Shown: piece by piece, positions 1 through 6,947 of the stretch | Layout: each line of letters starts with the position of its first letter | Position numbering within the stretch: position 1 is the stretch's first letter | Source of the DNA: JAOAFT01 sp035390885 | GTDB lineage: Bacteria > Bacteroidota > Ignavibacteria > UBA10030 | NCBI GenBank assembly: GCA_035390885.1 | Contig: DAOOUW010000039.1 | Coordinates: forward strand, 1 to 18,193 | DNA: 18,193 nucleotides | Direction: 5' to 3' | Program-made: the position numbers and the translations under genes | Notes under the pieces: generated by a model | Told to the model about the DNA's origin: nothing | Seen by the model: the letters and a program-made list of their open reading frames with translations, nothing else | Database searches by the model: none

Positions 1-16
1 CCTCCCCCACAGATAG

Positions 17-52
17 AAAGAGCCCAGTTGGTGGCTGGGCTCTTTGCCTTTT
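17..52 (+). terminator. Intrinsic (Rho-independent) terminator
   Basis: An 11-bp perfect stem (17-27 with 35-45, core AGAGCCCAG/CTGGGCTCT) closes a 7-nt loop and is followed by GCCTTTT. The trailing T-run is on the plus strand, so it most likely ends a plus-strand gene lying left of the window. In the opposite direction the tract after the stem is poor in T, so use as a terminator for the minus-strand mpg operon is possible but weaker. Confidence 0.8.
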
Positions 53-60
53 AAAACTAA

Positions 61-336
61 ATTATTCGATTTTGTATAACGACGGACTCCGATATGTACA
101 AGCCACCGTTTCTAATCGGTTGCTTAGTAACCCTTTATAGCGTATCGAAGCAATTAACGCGTAACCATAAATGATTACTTCACAATTTATATTTTCAAGG
201 AATTATATCACGCAAATATCGCAGATTTGCTCGGAGATTTGTAAATTGGTGGTTTCGATACGAGGTATCCCTCACCTCAGCCATCGTCAGGGAAACGGTT
301 ATTGAAGCGCCGTAAGACGTAATAGCACATTTTTTC
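61..336. other. Intergenic region without a convincing gene
   Basis: About 276 bases separate the terminator from the mpg stop codon. I see no tRNA-like fold, no insertion-sequence end and no recognisable protein. A 66-codon minus-strand frame (195-395) lies partly here, but it overlaps the 3' end of mpg, has no visible ribosome binding site and no family I recognise. Around 205-240 the minus strand carries a loose tandem of CAAATCT-like units about 12 bp apart. Confidence 0.6.
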
Positions 337-975
337 TCATCGGGATAGCCATTCGCTATCTTTAATAAAAAATCGCCACAATCTTTCTTTTCCATTCCGT
401 ATGCCGATGCGTTCGCTCTTCGCTATCGAAAATCGCTGCCTTGAAGGATCTTCGGTAATAAAAATTCCAGAATCTGATGAGACTAAATCGTCTCCATTGT
501 GCTGTTTTGTTAATCCGAAGGCTTCACAAAATTTTGCAGGACCATTCGTAAGCTGGCGAAGAATTTGAAGTGAAATTGCGCGTGATGGGAAACGGTTCTT
601 TATCATTGTCTCGATGCCTGCTATCGGTTCTACGGCTCGAATGAGGACAGCCTCGCCAATTCCTTCGCGTTCAGTTACAACGTTTGCGCAGTAGTGCATA
701 CCATACGTAAAATACACATAGAGATGTCCCCCCTGCCAGAACATTACATCGTTGCGCTTCGTCCTTCCACGGAATGTATGGGATGCAGGATCATCCATAC
801 AGTACGCTTCGACCTCTACAATTCTTCCGACGAGCATGCCATTGGAAATAAGTCTTACAAACAACTTTCCAAGAAGTTTCGGAGAAACTTCGAGCGTTGG
901 ACGGAGATAGAACGAACGCGGTAACGGTTCAAACCCAGAACACATTTTGGAAGACGTTTGTGAATTGCCTTTCAT
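337..975 (-). CDS. mpg: 3-methyladenine (alkyladenine) DNA glycosylase, AAG/MPG family
   Basis: Monofunctional base-excision repair glycosylase that removes alkylated and deaminated purines by hydrolysing the N-glycosidic bond. Family signatures are clear: LPRSFYLRP near residue 18, GRIVEVEAY at 50-58 (E54 aligns with the catalytic Glu of human AAG), ASHTFRGRTKRN, the HLYVYFTYGMHYCANVV block that forms the DNA-facing pocket, GEAVLIRAVEP, LTNGPAKF, and a C-terminal WRFFI strand. The length of 212 aa is normal for bacterial members. I chose ATG at 975, which follows a GGAAAATGGA stretch; an in-frame TTG at 987 has no upstream Shine-Dalgarno, and ATG at 945 is a shorter alternative. It is the last gene of the minus-strand ispE operon, 33 nt after the LOG-family gene. 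The family call is secure; only the exact start is uncertain. Confidence 0.95.
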   Translation of the reverse strand: MKGNSQTSSKMCSGFEPLPRSFYLRPTLEVSPKLLGKLFVRLISNGMLVGRIVEVEAYCMDDPASHTFRGRTKRNDVMFWQGGHLYVYFTYGMHYCANVVTEREGIGEAVLIRAVEPIAGIETMIKNRFPSRAISLQILRQLTNGPAKFCEAFGLTKQHNGDDLVSSDSGIFITEDPSRQRFSIAKSERIGIRNGKERLWRFFIKDSEWLSR

Positions 976-1008
976 TCCATTTTCCAATTTGAAATATCGA
1001 GGTAGTAT

Positions 1009-1548
1009 CTATTCGATGTAAAAGTAGTCTGCAAGAAATTCTGCACACTCTTTAGGAGTTTTTGTACGATGAATATAATGCGTGCAGTCGCCCATTCCTT
1101 CCCACAGTAATTCATTCTTGAGCGTATCAACAACGCCATGCCAGAAATCACTCACTGTGATAATAGGTTTTTCTTGAATAATTTTTTTATTCATAAATTC
1201 CCACACAGCTGAAAGTTCAAGCAGGGTTCCTGTTCCGCCCTTTAGCACAACGTACGCATTTCCAAATTCGATCAGTTTTAATAACCGATCTATTAACGTC
1301 GGTAATTCGTAATGTTCGTCGATCCACGGATTCGGAGTGCGGGGAGGATTATGGAAGGTTACGCCTATCGTTCGTCCGCCAGCTTCTTTTGCGCCACGAG
1401 CAGATGCTTCCATCGTGCCGCCGAAGCCGCCGTTACAGACCACAAAGCCTTTCGTTGCTAATTCTTTTCCGAGAGCGTACGCCATTTGATATTCGGGCAT
1501 ACCTTCAATTGCGCGTGCGCTACCAAATACTGTAATAATTCTTTCCAT
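1009..1548 (-). CDS. LOG-family (TIGR00730-like) Rossmann nucleotide-binding protein
   Basis: A 179-aa single-domain Rossmann protein of the LOG / 'lysine decarboxylase-like' superfamily. True LOG enzymes release free cytokinin base from nucleotide 5'-monophosphates; many bacterial members have no proven substrate. Visible motifs are the N-terminal strand ITVFGSARA, the glycine-rich NGGFGGTMEASARGA at 39-53, and KGGTGTLLE at 103-111, equivalent to the PGGxGTxxE signature. The leading Pro is replaced by Lys (K103), while the glycines and the final Glu (E111) are kept. The ATG at 1548 has a good Shine-Dalgarno, AGGTGA, overlapping the stop of the upstream receptor gene. The gap to that gene is 11 nt, so co-translation is likely. 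A role as a nucleotide-monophosphate phosphoribohydrolase or MoCo-carrier-like protein is possible, and the sequence does not settle the substrate. Confidence 0.85.
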   Translation of the reverse strand: MERIITVFGSARAIEGMPEYQMAYALGKELATKGFVVCNGGFGGTMEASARGAKEAGGRTIGVTFHNPPRTPNPWIDEHYELPTLIDRLLKLIEFGNAYVVLKGGTGTLLELSAVWEFMNKKIIQEKPIITVSDFWHGVVDTLKNELLWEGMGDCTHYIHRTKTPKECAEFLADYFYIE

Positions 1549-1559
1549 ATTTAATTCAC

Positions 1560-3641
1560 CTAATCAAGAAATTCCCAATGAAGTCCCAATTTGAACATCG
1601 ATGTCGGCATTGGATATATTGGCGTAAGAATGTACTGCGTGCCGAAGGCATTCATCCATGTCAGCGATATGTGCGCATCGCCAATATTGAACACTCCAAA
1701 GACATCAATTACTGTTGCACGACCTAATGAGAGGTTACCCGTTTCCGAAAACATCTGAAGTTCAGGAACATACTTCATTCCATACTCACGATCATAGAAT
1801 GAGATTCGTACACCAAGTCGCGTTTCCAATGAATTCTTAAAAAATTTATTCCGATACGATACTTCACCATTTGCAATAAAAGATGGCAAAATTTTCTTCG
1901 TTGTATCCTGCTCTTTATTCGTTGAATACTGAACAGCGCTATACAACTCAAACCACTTCCATTGAAGCTGCACTCTCCCAGCAACTCCTTCAGATGTTAT
2001 TTTTGGAACATTGTCAAGGAGCACGCCTGTACGTCCACCAGGTGTAGTGAAAGATCGATAGATAACTCCGTTTTCCACAGAACGACTAAATGCCGTAAGC
2101 GAAATTTTTCCAATATCCGAAAGAGCGAATGTTCCACCGGCAATTGTCAATGTATGATGCTCCGTCAATAATGGTTGAGCTCTTAGCAACAATGTATCCT
2201 GCCAATATTCTTCCATAATTGTTGGGAGTCGATCGTACCATGAACGTCGCGCTTCAAGAACGAACCACGGAGCAAGCGCAACTTCAACTCCACCTTGCAC
2301 ATTCTCCAGTGTTTTCCCTCGCCTTCGCTCGTATCGGTACGAGGCGGATGGTGCGATAAAATTAAAAACATTTGCGGAGAGTTCGCCATATGCCGCAGTT
2401 GAGCATTCCTTGATTTTCAAGAGCGTCGAACTCGAATCTACCGCAACTTGCTGATACTGAAAACCAGCAGTTCCACTCAGGATCCATGCTGATAATTGTT
2501 GTTCAACGAAGAATCCACGTCGCGTTGAAGTATTGACATTATGAATATCTTTTTCATTGATGTATTGGGAAGGATTTCGAAACTCATGCTTTACGCTTGT
2601 TGAAAATAGAGTTGCAGTAGTACGAAAAGTTGTATCAGAAAAAAAATTCCCCAGGATGTTCATTGTACCATCATGGCGACGTCTTTTGGTAAATGCGTTT
2701 TCATCCTGAACTTCTGCCTGAACAGGATCAAAAATAGATTTGCGCGAGGGAAAAACTACTCCATAATTTTCACCCCGCTTCGATTGGTGGTAGAGCCATG
2801 AGAAAGCAATATTTAACCGGGGAGAAAGATCAACACGAATTTTGCTCCTCACATTCCAAACATCGAGTGCAGAGTTTGTATAGATTCCATCTGACGTTTG
2901 CCTATTTACTCCAAGCATAAGATTGGCGCCACGGAGAATATTTTGAGTAAAGAGCGCGTCAGTCGTCAAAGTATTGTTTGGCTCTTGAACGTATCGAATT
3001 TTAGTATAAGGCCGAACAGTACCATACGATCGTGAAACAACATTCATCAAAACATCCGATGGAGCGCTAATAAAACTTCCGCCAATTTTCATCTCAATGA
3101 AGTCGGTAAATTCTAATGGTATTTCCTCCAGACGACAATTTTCTGTTATTGGATCGTTCATCGGGCGACTGTCGAGGAGAAGTTGTACTCGAGAATCGGA
3201 AGCGCCAAATCCCCAAACCTGCGTTGGAGCTCCAGCTTCGCCAAGTGTGCGAACAAAAAAACCAGGGAGACGCCAAATCATTTCTTCGAGATTCCTGCTA
3301 TCGCTCCAGAGAATATTGTATTGACTTATTGCAGAATCCACGTTCGCTGTAATCTTGCCCATTCCAGGAATAAAACGGCTGACAAGTGAATCAACTTTTT
3401 GCTGCTGACGAGAATCCTCTTTCGTAAGTTGTTCAACTTGCAAAGAATCTGAACCAACAGGTAACCTTTTCGATTGTATTGTTGCCATCGAATCAACGTG
3501 CAGTGCCTTTAGCAATTCCTCCCGCTCGTCAATTTGCGCAGAGGAGTGTGCCGTACAGAAGAGTACAAGAGCAATGGCAAGTATCGCTCTAGAAAAAAAC
3601 AACGGCTTTCTTTTTTCTTTGCTCACTTTAAGTATCGTCAT
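1560..3641 (-). CDS. Outer-membrane TonB-dependent-receptor-like protein (plug plus beta-barrel)
   Basis: A 693-aa exported protein with an N-terminal signal peptide (hydrophobic segment about 19-30, likely cleavage SSA|Q near residue 35). After a polar linker, residues 108-190 look like a TonB plug domain: NLEEMIWRLPGFFVRTLG, then WGFGASDSRVQLLLDSRPM and LEFTDFIEMKIGG, matching the usual 'LPGv.v...rG....r..vliDG.p' pattern. The remaining roughly 500 residues alternate aromatic-rich strands and polar turns, as in a barrel, and the chain ends LGLHWEFLD with a near-terminal aromatic. No CarboxypepD_reg-like domain and no obvious TonB box are seen, so transport by TonB is not certain. ATG 3641 is chosen because it gives a proper signal peptide and overlaps the ispE stop by 14 bp; the frame stays open to 3707 but that extension lies inside ispE. 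The substrate is unknown. Confidence 0.8.
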   Translation of the reverse strand: MTILKVSKEKRKPLFFSRAILAIALVLFCTAHSSAQIDEREELLKALHVDSMATIQSKRLPVGSDSLQVEQLTKEDSRQQQKVDSLVSRFIPGMGKITANVDSAISQYNILWSDSRNLEEMIWRLPGFFVRTLGEAGAPTQVWGFGASDSRVQLLLDSRPMNDPITENCRLEEIPLEFTDFIEMKIGGSFISAPSDVLMNVVSRSYGTVRPYTKIRYVQEPNNTLTTDALFTQNILRGANLMLGVNRQTSDGIYTNSALDVWNVRSKIRVDLSPRLNIAFSWLYHQSKRGENYGVVFPSRKSIFDPVQAEVQDENAFTKRRRHDGTMNILGNFFSDTTFRTTATLFSTSVKHEFRNPSQYINEKDIHNVNTSTRRGFFVEQQLSAWILSGTAGFQYQQVAVDSSSTLLKIKECSTAAYGELSANVFNFIAPSASYRYERRRGKTLENVQGGVEVALAPWFVLEARRSWYDRLPTIMEEYWQDTLLLRAQPLLTEHHTLTIAGGTFALSDIGKISLTAFSRSVENGVIYRSFTTPGGRTGVLLDNVPKITSEGVAGRVQLQWKWFELYSAVQYSTNKEQDTTKKILPSFIANGEVSYRNKFFKNSLETRLGVRISFYDREYGMKYVPELQMFSETGNLSLGRATVIDVFGVFNIGDAHISLTWMNAFGTQYILTPIYPMPTSMFKLGLHWEFLD

Positions 3642-4488
3642 GCTCACGTTGAAAATGCGGTGGTGTAATAAATCCGCTGCACTGCGGCGGAAGACTTTCC
3701 ATAACATTGTTCACAGCTTTTTCATCTTCAAAAAACCCAAACACAGAGGAACCGCTTCCACTCAATAATGCAAAGAGAGCGCCTTTGTTCATAAGCAGTG
3801 ATTTAATTTTTGCTATTTCAGGATGTGCGCGAAACACAACTTCTTCAAAATCATTTAAAATATCTGACGCAGAAATTCTGGAATGCGCAAAGGCTTCGGC
3901 AACAATTCGATGCAATTGGATAGGTTCTCTGTTCTCTTGGAATTGAAGAGCTTGATATGCCCACGCTGTTGAAACATGGATTGGCGGCGTAACAACGAGA
4001 GTATAAAACGGATTGGAAATTGGAGCGCTCTCTAATATTTCGCCGCGTCCTGTTCCATACGCACAGCCGCCGCGCACAAAGAATGGAACATCCGAGCCGA
4101 GCGTTGCTGCAAGCTGTTCAAGTTGGTTCACGGAAAGCTGAAGGTTCCAAAGTTTATTGACGCCTCGAAGAGTCGCAGCCGCATCGCTGCTTCCGCCGCC
4201 CAAGCCAGCGCCAATTGGAATGTTTTTCTTTAGCACAATTTGAACGCCATCGGGATATTTGCAGGTTCGCTTCAGTAATTGTGCAGCTTTGAAACATAAA
4301 TTCGATTCATCGGATGGAAGCGCAGCGCTATTTGACTCTACAGAAATTGTCGAATGATGTGAAAACATCAGTTCGTCAAATGGGTGAACTTCGCAGAAAA
4401 CAGTCTCCAACGAATGGTATCCATCAGTCCGTTTTTTGAGGATTCGTAATCCGATATTAATTTTTGCGTATGCGCGCAGGGTTGCCAT
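3628..4488 (-). CDS. ispE: 4-diphosphocytidyl-2-C-methyl-D-erythritol kinase
   Basis: GHMP-superfamily kinase of the MEP isoprenoid pathway; it phosphorylates the 2-hydroxyl of CDP-methylerythritol with ATP in the cytoplasm. The N-terminal AYAKINIGLRI carries the conserved Lys (K9). Motif 2, PIGAGLGGGSSDAAAT (90-105), is the ATP phosphate loop. GSDVPFFVRGG (130-140) carries the catalytic Asp (D132). A C-terminal LLSGSGSSVFGFF is GHMP motif 3. The 286-aa length is typical. I use ATG 4488, preceded at 5 nt by GGAAC; an upstream in-frame TTG (4497) is less likely. It is the first gene of the minus-strand operon, divergent from kdsA, and its 3' end overlaps the receptor gene by 14 bp. A candidate promoter lies at 4525-4556. 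Confidence 0.96.
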   Translation of the reverse strand: MATLRAYAKINIGLRILKKRTDGYHSLETVFCEVHPFDELMFSHHSTISVESNSAALPSDESNLCFKAAQLLKRTCKYPDGVQIVLKKNIPIGAGLGGGSSDAAATLRGVNKLWNLQLSVNQLEQLAATLGSDVPFFVRGGCAYGTGRGEILESAPISNPFYTLVVTPPIHVSTAWAYQALQFQENREPIQLHRIVAEAFAHSRISASDILNDFEEVVFRAHPEIAKIKSLLMNKGALFALLSGSGSSVFGFFEDEKAVNNVMESLPPQCSGFITPPHFQREHDDT

Positions 4489-4524
4489 GTGTTCCAAAAT
4501 TCATCATCCATACTGCTCTATTTT

Positions 4525-4556
4525 TCAAAATACGGCATAATGCCAGTAGAAGCAAC
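4525..4556 (-). promoter_or_regulatory. Candidate promoter of the ispE operon
   Basis: Read on the minus strand, GTTG (4553-4556) is followed by exactly 20 nt and then TATTTTGA (4525-4532), which partly matches the Bacteroidota-type -33 TTTG / -7 TAnnTTTG promoter. Transcription would begin near 4520, leaving a leader of about 30 nt before the ispE ATG. The -7 match is imperfect, so this is an inference from spacing and position. Confidence 0.4.
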
Positions 4557-4588
4557 TTTGATTGTTCAGCCATTTTTTCGTATTTTTT
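4557..4588 (+). promoter_or_regulatory. Candidate promoter of the kdsA-tyrA operon
   Basis: TTTG at 4557-4560, 20 nt of spacer, then TATTTTTT at 4581-4588 matches the Bacteroidota consensus TTTG-N19-21-TAnnTTTG at all but the last base. The start site would fall near 4593-4596, about 10-14 nt before the kdsA ATG, consistent with the lack of a Shine-Dalgarno there. Its -33 box directly abuts the -33 box of the divergent ispE promoter. Confidence 0.5.
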
Positions 4589-4596
4589 TATACGAA
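4577..4596. promoter_or_regulatory. Perfect inverted repeat over the kdsA -7 region (operator-like)
   Basis: TTCGTAT (4577-4583) and ATACGAA (4590-4596) are perfect 7-bp arms around a T6 spacer, ending 10 nt before the kdsA ATG. The repeat spans the proposed -7 box, the place where a dimeric repressor would block initiation. It could instead form a weak AT-rich hairpin in a short leader. No regulator gene is nearby to support either reading. Confidence 0.4.
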
Positions 4597-4606
4597 TTGT
4601 AAAATC

Positions 4607-5440
4607 ATGAATTCATTCCAATCAAAAATTGTAACAGTAAACGCTATCAAAATTGGCAATGGCAATCCATTTGCGCTCATTGCTGGTCCGTGTGTCGTCG
4701 AAAATAAAGATATTACATTTCAAACAGCCGAGACGCTTGTCTCTCTCTCCGAACAATTCCGCATTCCTTTGATTTTCAAATCATCCTATAAAAAAGCAAA
4801 CAGGACGAGCGGCGATTCATTTACAACGCTCGGAGAAGAACGAGCGCTCGCAATTCTTGCAGATGTACGGAAAGAATTCCATGTGCCTATCCTCACGGAC
4901 ATCCATTTGCCATCGGAAGCAACAATGGCGGCGGAAGTAGCCGATGTACTTCAGATACCTGCATTCCTTTGCAGACAAACAGAACTTCTGGAAGCTGCTG
5001 GAAAAACAGGCAAAGTTGTAAACATAAAGAAAGGACAATTCCTTGCGCCTTCCGATATGCGCTATGCCGCTCAAAAAGTTGCAGCAACGGGAAACGACCA
5101 AATTCTACTCACAGAACGTGGAACCACTTTTGGATACCACAATCTTGTCGTTGATATGAGATCGCTACCGATTATGCGTTCGAGCGGATATCCTGTTGTC
5201 CTTGACGCTACACATTCTGTGCAAATACCGAGCGAGTCGCAGCAAAGCGGCGGTCAGCCTGAATTTATTTTTCCGATTGCACGCGCAGGCGCCGCAGTTG
5301 GAATCGATGCTCTCTTTATCGAAACTCATCCAAATCCTGCACAAGCTCTCAGCGATGCAGCAAGTCAGTTGCCGTTGAGTCAAGTGCGCGAACTTCTCCT
5401 GCAGGTGCAAACAATCGATAGAATTGTAAAAAATTACTAA
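4607..5440 (+). CDS. kdsA: 3-deoxy-8-phosphooctulonate (Kdo-8-P) synthase
   Basis: Condenses phosphoenolpyruvate with arabinose-5-phosphate to Kdo-8-phosphate, the committed step of Kdo synthesis for LPS. The 277-aa TIM-barrel has the family motifs LIAGPCVVE (24-32), KSSYKKANRTS (58-68), FGYHNLVVDMR (175-185) and DATHSVQ (200-206). Cys29, His203, Glu239 and Asp250 occupy the four metal-ligand positions of metal-dependent enzymes such as that of Aquifex. The E. coli class has Asn in place of the Cys, so this is predicted to be the metal-dependent class. ATG 4607 is chosen because the open frame upstream to 4562 is low-complexity and starts with TTG inside the promoter. First gene of the plus-strand operon, 23 nt before kdsC. 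It is homologous to aroF in the same operon but lacks the aroF KPRTS motif. Confidence 0.97.
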   Translation: MNSFQSKIVTVNAIKIGNGNPFALIAGPCVVENKDITFQTAETLVSLSEQFRIPLIFKSSYKKANRTSGDSFTTLGEERALAILADVRKEFHVPILTDIHLPSEATMAAEVADVLQIPAFLCRQTELLEAAGKTGKVVNIKKGQFLAPSDMRYAAQKVAATGNDQILLTERGTTFGYHNLVVDMRSLPIMRSSGYPVVLDATHSVQIPSESQQSGGQPEFIFPIARAGAAVGIDALFIETHPNPAQALSDAASQLPLSQVRELLLQVQTIDRIVKNY

Positions 5441-5463
5441 TTACAGAAAGCCTATTCATTCCT

Positions 5464-5970
5464 ATGGCACAAAAAAAATCGTACATCAACAATCTTCCAT
5501 TCATTCAATTTCTCATCCTCGATGTTGATGGAGTATTAACCGATGGCGGCGTATACTATTCAAATAATGGAGATGAATTCAAGAAGTTCAACATCCTCGA
5601 TGGCTATGGAATGTTGAAACTGCGACGAGCGGGAATTCCAGCCGCAATTTTGACTGGTCGTGTTTCGAATATTGTCGAGCGTCGAGCAAAAGATTTAGGA
5701 ATTACAGAAGTACATCAGAATCTCGATAACAAACTCGAAGTATATGAAATGCTGAAAGCGAAGTACTCTTTGCGCGATCACGAAATTGCATATATTGGCG
5801 ACGATGAATTTGATTTACCGGTGCTTCAACGAGTTGGATTTTCTGCAGCGCCTGCCAATGCAATTGACAGCGTGAAGAAACGCGTGCACTACGTGTGCAA
5901 AAAAAATGGGGGCGACGGAGCAGTTCGGGAAATTATCGAAATTATTCTCAAGCATAAAAAGCAATTATGA
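5464..5970 (+). CDS. kdsC: 3-deoxy-D-manno-octulosonate 8-phosphate phosphatase (HAD family)
   Basis: Hydrolyses Kdo-8-phosphate, the kdsA product, to free Kdo. The 168-aa protein is a minimal HAD phosphatase without a large cap domain, as usual for the tetrameric KdsC type. Motif I is LDVDGVLTDG with nucleophile Asp20 and acid/base Asp22; motif II is LTGR (63-66); the conserved Lys is K90 in NLDNK; motif III is IGDDEFD (111-117) with Mg-binding Asp113/Asp114. The family-typical FNILDGYGM and the C-terminal GGDGAVREIIE, which reaches a neighbouring active site in the tetramer, are both present. No strong Shine-Dalgarno precedes ATG 5464. The stop overlaps the kdsD start as ATGA, so the two are probably translationally coupled. 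Confidence 0.95.
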   Translation: MAQKKSYINNLPFIQFLILDVDGVLTDGGVYYSNNGDEFKKFNILDGYGMLKLRRAGIPAAILTGRVSNIVERRAKDLGITEVHQNLDNKLEVYEMLKAKYSLRDHEIAYIGDDEFDLPVLQRVGFSAAPANAIDSVKKRVHYVCKKNGGDGAVREIIEIILKHKKQL

Positions 5971-6947
5971 ATTCTATACTCGAAAAAGGAAAAGAAGTAA
6001 TTCGCAGTGAAGCGGAAGCAATCGCTTCCCTGGAAAAACAACTCAATGGCAATTTTGTAAAAGCTGTCGAAACGATTGTCGCATCGAATGGCAGGGTGAT
6101 TCTCACTGGTATGGGAAAATCTGGAATTGTTGCACGCAAAATTGCCGCAACCATGAATTCAACTGGAACGCCGGCTCTCTTCCTCCATCCCTCAGATGCG
6201 CTTCACGGCGATCTTGGCGTTGTTACGCCTGACGATATTGTTATCTGCCTCTCAAAGAGCGGCGATACCGAAGAGCTCGTTCGGTTGATTCCTCAATTAC
6301 GGCAAATCGGCGTTCAAATTATCGCTATTACCGGTAACATAAACTCTAAACTTGCACGTCTCTCCGATATTGTACTCGATGCTTCCGTAAAGACAGAAGC
6401 CTGTCCTCACGATCTTGCTCCAACATCGTCTACTACGGCAGCTCTTGTTCTGGGCGATGCGCTGGCAATTGCTCTTCTCCAGCAACATAATTTTACAAAA
6501 GAAGATTTTGCTTTTCTCCATCCTGCAGGAAATTTAGGGAAGCAATTACTCCTCAAAGTTGAAACTCTTATGACGCGAGGAGAAAATGTACCGATAGTTT
6601 CGAACGATGTTCCTTTGACAACCGCAATTGTTGAAATGACGTCGAAACGATTAGGTTCGACGTGCGTTGTGAATTCAAATGGCGAACTTAAAGGAATTAT
6701 TACCGATGGCGACTTGAGGCGCCTCTTGCAGAAAACTCACGATATCGCAAATCTTACCGCAGAAGACGTTATGATCAAAGACCCAAAGACCATCGCACCG
6801 AATATACTTGCGGCGCGGGCTTTAACCATTATGGAAACCTACAAGATCAGTCAGCTTATTGTTGTTGATTCTGCACATAAACCTATCGGTATGATTCATA
6901 TTCACGATTTAGTAGAGGCAGGTCTACGTGGAGAAAAATCGGCATGA
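5967..6947 (+). CDS. kdsD: D-arabinose-5-phosphate isomerase (SIS plus two CBS domains)
   Basis: Converts ribulose-5-phosphate to arabinose-5-phosphate, the sugar substrate of kdsA. The 326-aa protein has an N-terminal SIS domain (about 30-190) with TGMGKSG (47-53), HPSDALHGDLG and LSKSGDTEE, and a C-terminal pair of CBS domains (about 205-325). Lys51, His80, Glu103 and His185 (in FLHPAGNLG) have the same spacing as I recall for the catalytic residues of E. coli KdsD (K59, H88, E111, H193). GutQ and KpsF are paralogues that cannot be excluded by sequence alone, but the position between kdsC and lptC supports KdsD. It overlaps both kdsC and lptC by 4 bp (ATGA). The CBS pair may bind a nucleotide or sugar ligand as a feedback sensor. 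Confidence 0.95.
   Translation: MNSILEKGKEVIRSEAEAIASLEKQLNGNFVKAVETIVASNGRVILTGMGKSGIVARKIAATMNSTGTPALFLHPSDALHGDLGVVTPDDIVICLSKSGDTEELVRLIPQLRQIGVQIIAITGNINSKLARLSDIVLDASVKTEACPHDLAPTSSTTAALVLGDALAIALLQQHNFTKEDFAFLHPAGNLGKQLLLKVETLMTRGENVPIVSNDVPLTTAIVEMTSKRLGSTCVVNSNGELKGIITDGDLRRLLQKTHDIANLTAEDVMIKDPKTIAPNILAARALTIMETYKISQLIVVDSAHKPIGMIHIHDLVEAGLRGEKSA

Noticed and set aside
344..360. GATAGC-N5-GCTATC hairpin at the end of mpg
   Set aside because: It lies within the last codons of mpg and is not followed by a T-run on the minus strand, so it is not a convincing terminator.
195..395. 66-codon minus-strand ORF overlapping the end of mpg
   Set aside because: No recognisable family and no Shine-Dalgarno. 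Its first 20 codons lie inside mpg in another frame and the rest runs through the repeat-like tract at 205-240. More likely chance or a decayed remnant.
3642..3707. 22-residue N-terminal extension of the outer-membrane protein
   Set aside because: It lies within ispE and would put a charged stretch before the signal peptide. The ATG at 3641 gives a normal signal sequence and the 14-bp overlap.
4562..4606. 15-residue extension of KdsA from a TTG
   Set aside because: The TTG lies inside the proposed promoter spacer, the added residues are low-complexity aromatic, and KdsA proteins normally start near the ATG at 4607.
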